From Amia ocellicauda (Eukaryota; Chordata; Actinopteri; Amiiformes; Amiidae), in the NCBI RefSeq assembly GCF_036373705.1, contig NC_089854.1, forward strand, positions 23,476,339 to 23,540,338: a stretch of 64,000 bases of DNA, written 5' to 3'. Positions 60,029-64,000 of this stretch are shown piece by piece. Made by a program: the position numbers and the translations under genes. The number at the start of each line of letters is the position of its first letter. Position 1 is the first letter of the stretch. Below the pieces are notes generated by a model, which was not told the origin of the DNA, ran no database searches, and worked only from the letters and a program-made list of their open reading frames with translations.

Positions 60029-61999
60029 CCAGTTAAGAGTATGCGAACCCAGCCTTGCTACTCTATTAGTATGAGAGCAGTTTGTGTGTTTTTTTTTAGG
60101 TCACCGTCAGGCCCGTTGACCTCTTGTTCAGCTCTGACTCAATATGCAAGTCCTGTTCCCTTCCAGAAATAAAAAATAATAATAATAAATAATAAGAGAG
60201 TTCATGAATGAGCATAAAAAAAGAAAAGAAAAAGGCATTCACAAGTTCTATAGCTTGGTTTTTCTGTGCCAGTACTGCATTGTTGGTACATATGTTTGAG
60301 TGAGTTTTTTGTGCTGCTTAAGTGCATGATGTAACCCTTGAGTTGAAGCCGTCCTGTGCTCTTCTTCGTAGCGTGCTCCATCTTGTCTGAAACCTGGAGA
60401 CACTAATGCGTGGAATTTGAATCCTTCTGCATTCAGGGTGAGGAATCTGACTGGGGCAGAGAGAGAAGGGTGGCAGTTGAATCGGTTTTGAACAGTTGGA
60501 GAACTCTGAATGATTTGATGATAATGTGCTTTGGTGAGACTGGAAAGCTTGGTAAAACGCAGTTATGGTTAAAGTGTGAAAACTGTATGTTTCAAAAACC
60601 CAAAGACTAGGTACTTTTTAGATTTCATTGATTTAAAATCTTGAAAGTAAAATAAAAAATAAAAAACACAAACTTCCAGTGGGTTTATACTATGTACCGT
60701 TCCCCCGCTATGCGACGCCTCTTTTGCTGGAACTGGGTATGTCTGAATCCTCCGAGAAACTAGACCAAAGACAGTGAGGCCTCTGGGACTGTAATCGATC
60801 TTGTTACCTCGTGGAGGTGTTTAATAAAGTATAAGGATCCAAGTGTTGCACCAGTGAGGTCATTGTTCATAAGGCCCGACGTGAGAAAGATGAGAGAGAC
60901 ACAGTGTTGAACAGGGCCCAAGAGAAACCATTATCGTTCATTCAGAGGAAATCACACGGTGGATCCATCCATCAGCGTCACGGTGTGCGGGGTGGCGGAT
61001 GAAAATCGCGTGGTGTGCGTGCAGTACATCATCCCGACACTCAAACTGTGTCTGTGTGTGTGTGAGCTCTGTGCGTGTCGGCTGTGTGGGCCGCTCCCAG
61101 AGGGCTGGGGCCGCCAGGGTTGGTGGGGTAATGGCAGGGGAGTGAGATCCAACTCCAGTCACGCTGTCAGCCCACAATTATCCTGAGCGCACGCTACGCA
61201 GAGCACAATGGCAGCCTCCGTGCTGATGATAGCCTGTCTCCCGAGCAAATTGCAGGCTAGGGCAGTGAGGCAGAGCTTTTAATTAGCGCGGAGGGTCTTG
61301 GAGCCGCCGTTCCTCTGCCCTCGAAAGCACTGCTGGGTCTGTAGGACGGCGCAGAGATTATGAATCGCACGGGGTGGGTACACAGTGATAGCCTTGGTTG
61401 GGTTATCGGCATCGCTGCGGGGAGCCCCTAAACATCTCCTCACTGTGGCAGTTTGCCCTGTTGCAAGTCTCATTTGCTTCGAAATCTAAGGAAGACAGTC
61501 TCTTCACTGTTGTTATTGTCATTGGGGGGGTTTATATTAAACTATAATACAGTTCTAGGCATCACAGAAAGGATTTTAAAAAATCTTACTAGAAAGTCCT
61601 GAAAATGTACAGTACTATATGGGAATCTGATCAGGCATAAGGGTGTTGTTGTTTTGGGAGGCGGTGTAGATTTGTCATGGTTCCCCTATGGCCCCCTGAG
61701 GTTTGCCCCCAATAGTATGAAATAAGACCAAGGTAACTATTTTAGGTTTGTGCACCAGAGCACTATATTCGCACTCTGTAAATGTGAAAATGAACTGCTA
61801 ATTTATCTGCCTTTATTTCTTTTTTGTAAACTAGCAAAGAGGTTTTGGGTACTTGTGCAGAACTTATTGAGGGTATACACTTATTTCCAGGTTGTTTTGG
61901 TGGAAAATCCTTTATGGGTGTGTTATATGATTACCTTGGCATTAATACAAAATAATGTTGCATCCATCTTCTCATGGATTCTCTCTCTCTCTCGTTCAG

Positions 62000-62066
62000 G
62001 TAAAAAGAAGAACCCAGGTTTGAAGCTCTCTAAGGAAGTCTTCGAGCAGCCTGCAGCCACTGCGGC
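62000..62066 (+). CDS. MAP2K6, coding exon 2 (MAPK docking site)
   Basis: It reads GKKKNPGLKLSKEVFEQP then AATA, matching the N-terminal docking (D) site of human MKK6, a basic cluster followed by L-x-L that binds p38. The donor is GTAAGG at 62067. The exon ends two bases into an alanine codon. The match is to MAP2K6 rather than MAP2K3, whose N-terminus differs. Confidence 0.9.
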
Positions 62067-62436
62067 GTAAGGATGAATTTGCTTTTGATTTGTGGAGGCC
62101 AGAAACACAGCAAGAGCAGAGGCACTGTCACAGAGGATAGAGAGAGACAAAGGGAGACTATGGTTAGGGTTTGGGGCTCTTCCCATTGCCTTTGGAGGAA
62201 GTAGGCAAGAGTTTCAGTCTCAGAAACCCTAGCTCAGCTGCAGGTGTTTTATTGCGGTGTGCTTTTGACTGAGGGACAGATGCCGTTGTCTTGTAGTGTC
62301 TGTCAGTTCCCAGTAAAAATGCCCAGGTTATGGGAAAAATTGGTACAAACAGTGTTAGGCTGGACCTCTGTAAGAGTGAGGTAGAATAGTATATAGTAGA
62401 TAATAATGCTAATAATCTGTTTTTTGTCCTCTTCAG
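62067..62436 (+). other. MAP2K6 intron 2
   Basis: 370 bases, GTAAGG donor and CTCTTCAG acceptor. Nothing else recognised. Confidence 0.8.
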
Positions 62437-62485
62437 TGCACCCAGAGATTTGGACTCCAAAGCCTGTGTTACCATTGGGGAGAAG
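62437..62485 (+). CDS. MAP2K6, coding exon 3
   Basis: A 49-base exon encoding APRDLDSKACVTIGEK, equivalent to PPRDLDSKACISIG of the human kinase. It ends in phase 0 at AAG-GTAGG. Confidence 0.92.
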
Positions 62486-63542
62486 GTAGGATCTTTATAA
62501 ATGTACATTTACAAATTTCATAGGAAATGAGTGGAGAGGGTACGATGTTGGAAGAACATATTCTTGTAATTATATTATTTTGTATTATTATATATATATA
62601 TATATTTGTAATTACAGATAATAATAGTTAATTTACTATTTTCAGGCTAGAAGAAAAATGCTAATCCTGTAAATTATATGTATTTAATAGTCAGGGCCTA
62701 TAAGATAGAGTGTGCAAATTGTCTCAGATTTAAGACTTAACCAATGATAAATAGGAACAGATCGATAAATAAACTTTCCAGTCTATTACTGCCTTTCACT
62801 CCCTAATCAACAACGACTTACAAATAATGCAAAAAGCACTGCACTGTTATTATATGTGTGTGCACATAGCTAAATCTCAGTGTTGTTGCATAGTTTGTGT
62901 ACATTAAAGTGCTATATAGAGAATTGCTATAGGAAGGGCCTGACCTTTGTCTTATTCATACTCATACAGTTTATTTATTTTTCTTCTGTATTTCCAGCTT
63001 GATATAATAAGCTTGAATTCAAAGTAACCAACATTATTTTTAAGGTTAAGGTTAGAAAAGTAACAATTTCTTGCCTGTGCTTGTGTTTCTGCATTTCACA
63101 GTTTTCTGTGTAATTGATCAAAAAGGCTAGATGCTTCTTAACAGTGTGGGTGAATCTCCCTTGTTACACAGAAATTACTATTTCTGTAACATTATCTAAT
63201 TATAAAGCTGATGATTCCACTGTAATATGACTAACAATGTTAGTGAAATTTAATCAGTATATCTCAGTTGTAATTTTGATTGATTCACATTTGAGAAAAT
63301 GCTCAACTGGCTTTTCTATGCATTCAGACAGGCTTTAGCAAATCAAAATACGGACCAGTCTGCCAATTGCAGAATTACAAGGCCATTGCTTCATGGCGTG
63401 TTTCCATTAGGGAGCATAATGAAACTTCTGGGGCGCAGAAAGCCTTGTTCGATCACTGGCTATTTGCGTTTGGCGCCCGGTTTATGTAGCGATGGTTAAG
63501 GATGTGTGTGAATGCCATCAACGCCTCAATTTCTCTCGTCAG
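62486..63542 (+). other. MAP2K6 intron 3
   Basis: About 1.06 kb, AT-rich, with a short (AT)n near 62590-62605. The frame at 63299-63499 is not supported as an exon. Confidence 0.8.
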
Positions 63543-63656
63543 AACTTTGTGGTGAAAGCAGATGACCTGGAGCAGATCGGCGAGCTGGGCCGAGGGGCGT
63601 ACGGCGTGGTGGACAAGATGAGACACGTGCCCAGCGGTCTGATCATGGCAGTCAAG
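63543..63656 (+). CDS. MAP2K6, coding exon 4 (ATP-binding loop)
   Basis: 38 codons: NFVVKADDLEQIGEL then the glycine-rich loop GRGAYG, DKMRHVPSGL, and IMAVK with the ATP-binding lysine. MAP2K6 is the dual-specificity kinase that activates p38 MAPKs. The exon is phase 0 at both ends (CGTCAG acceptor, AAG-GTGAGT donor). Confidence 0.95.
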
Positions 63657-63966
63657 GTGAGTGACAAACCACAGTCAATGGTCATTCCCAGATACACTCT
63701 TAGCTCCATGGGCACTGAAAAGTTTCCGATGCATTATAACCCGTTTTGGGTGATTTCTGAAGTGCTCAGCACCACCCTGAAGAACTATGGTTGAGAATGC
63801 CCACCTTTAGCCATTCCTCTACTTATGTCTACTTATGGCCAGTCTCTGGCCACCTTATGTCCAGAGACTGATGCATCCCTGTGAAATCCCGTGTTTGGGA
63901 ATCCTTGACAGCAAAAGCACTACATGTAATGCGCTGATGATTTGTGCTCTGCATCTGTGTCTACAG
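63657..63966 (+). other. MAP2K6 intron 4
   Basis: 310 bases, GTGAGT donor and GTCTACAG acceptor. Contains a short inverted repeat around 63835-63870 (GGCCAGTCTCTGG and CCAGAGACTG). Confidence 0.85.
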
Positions 63967-64000
63967 AGAATCCGGGCGACTGTGAACACACAGGAGCAGA
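63967..64000 (+). CDS. MAP2K6, coding exon 5 (cut by window end)
   Basis: The visible 34 bases encode RIRATVNTQEQ, as in RIRATVNSQEQ of the human kinase. The exon and the rest of the kinase continue beyond the window. The 283 coding bases seen give the first 94 residues. Confidence 0.9.

Larger units (their letters stand above)
54796..61999 (+). other. MAP2K6 intron 1 (7.2 kb)
   Basis: GTAAGA donor and CTCTCGTTCAG acceptor. It contains (AT)n at 55128-55202 and 55987-56038, a 385-bp inverted-repeat element at 59337-59721 and (CT)n at 59990-60026. The GC-richer patch at 60950-61480 holds open frames in several phases but no splice-supported exon; it might be regulatory. Confidence 0.75.

Noticed and set aside
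60938-61186. Possible exon in the GC-rich patch of MAP2K6 intron 1
   Set aside because: Open in several frames on both strands but without paired splice sites or family similarity.

Overview
The window is nuclear genomic DNA from a vertebrate, almost certainly a ray-finned fish. The genes have canonical GT-AG introns and the encoded proteins are vertebrate families. The repeats (two Tc1/mariner families, a Gmr1-type Ty3/gypsy element, abundant AT, CT and AAT/ATT microsatellites) are typical of fish. I cannot name the species.

Layout. (1) 1098-4122, + strand: a two-exon BED-finger/hAT-transposase-derived gene of the ZBED kind. (2) About 11.1-18.3 kb, - strand: GPRC5C, with a large 7TM exon, two cytoplasmic-tail exons and a candidate GC-rich noncoding first exon. 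(3) 24.9-27.2 kb, - strand: GPR142, two coding exons plus a possible 5' UTR exon near 30.6 kb. (4) 47.5-51.3 kb, + strand: BTBD17, three coding exons. (5) 54.8 kb to the window end, + strand: the first five coding exons of MAP2K6, the last cut by the window edge. BTBD17-GPR142-GPRC5C is the same order and relative orientation as I recall for human 17q25. MAP2K6 next to BTBD17 differs from human.

Mobile DNA. Three copies of one Tc1/mariner family lie at 8.5, 20.1 and 38.5 kb. Two have open transposase frames and TA target duplications, and the catalytic spacing counts as DD36E. A different, broken Tc1 element (DD34E) at 35.3-36.8 kb carries a 44-nt-arm hairpin ahead of its transposase. A degenerate LTR retrotransposon (39.7-45.4 kb) has integrase upstream of reverse transcriptase, the unusual order of the Gmr1 clade, and sits against the truncated third Tc1 copy in a TA repeat. 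Three nonautonomous inverted-repeat elements (233 bp, 163 bp, 385 bp) lie at 19.6, 13.35 and 59.3 kb. An array of about 11 AGATATCT-centred units lies at 32.75-33.02 kb.

I see no microbial operon, CRISPR array or RNA gene. The most interesting items are the BED finger completed exactly across an intron, the Gmr1 domain order, the DD36E family with two open copies, the hairpin Tc1, the 385-bp foldback in MAP2K6 intron 1, and an RFX X-box plus CCAAT pair ahead of BTBD17. Coordinates of exons come from reading splice signals and reading-frame continuity by eye; no alignment was run.
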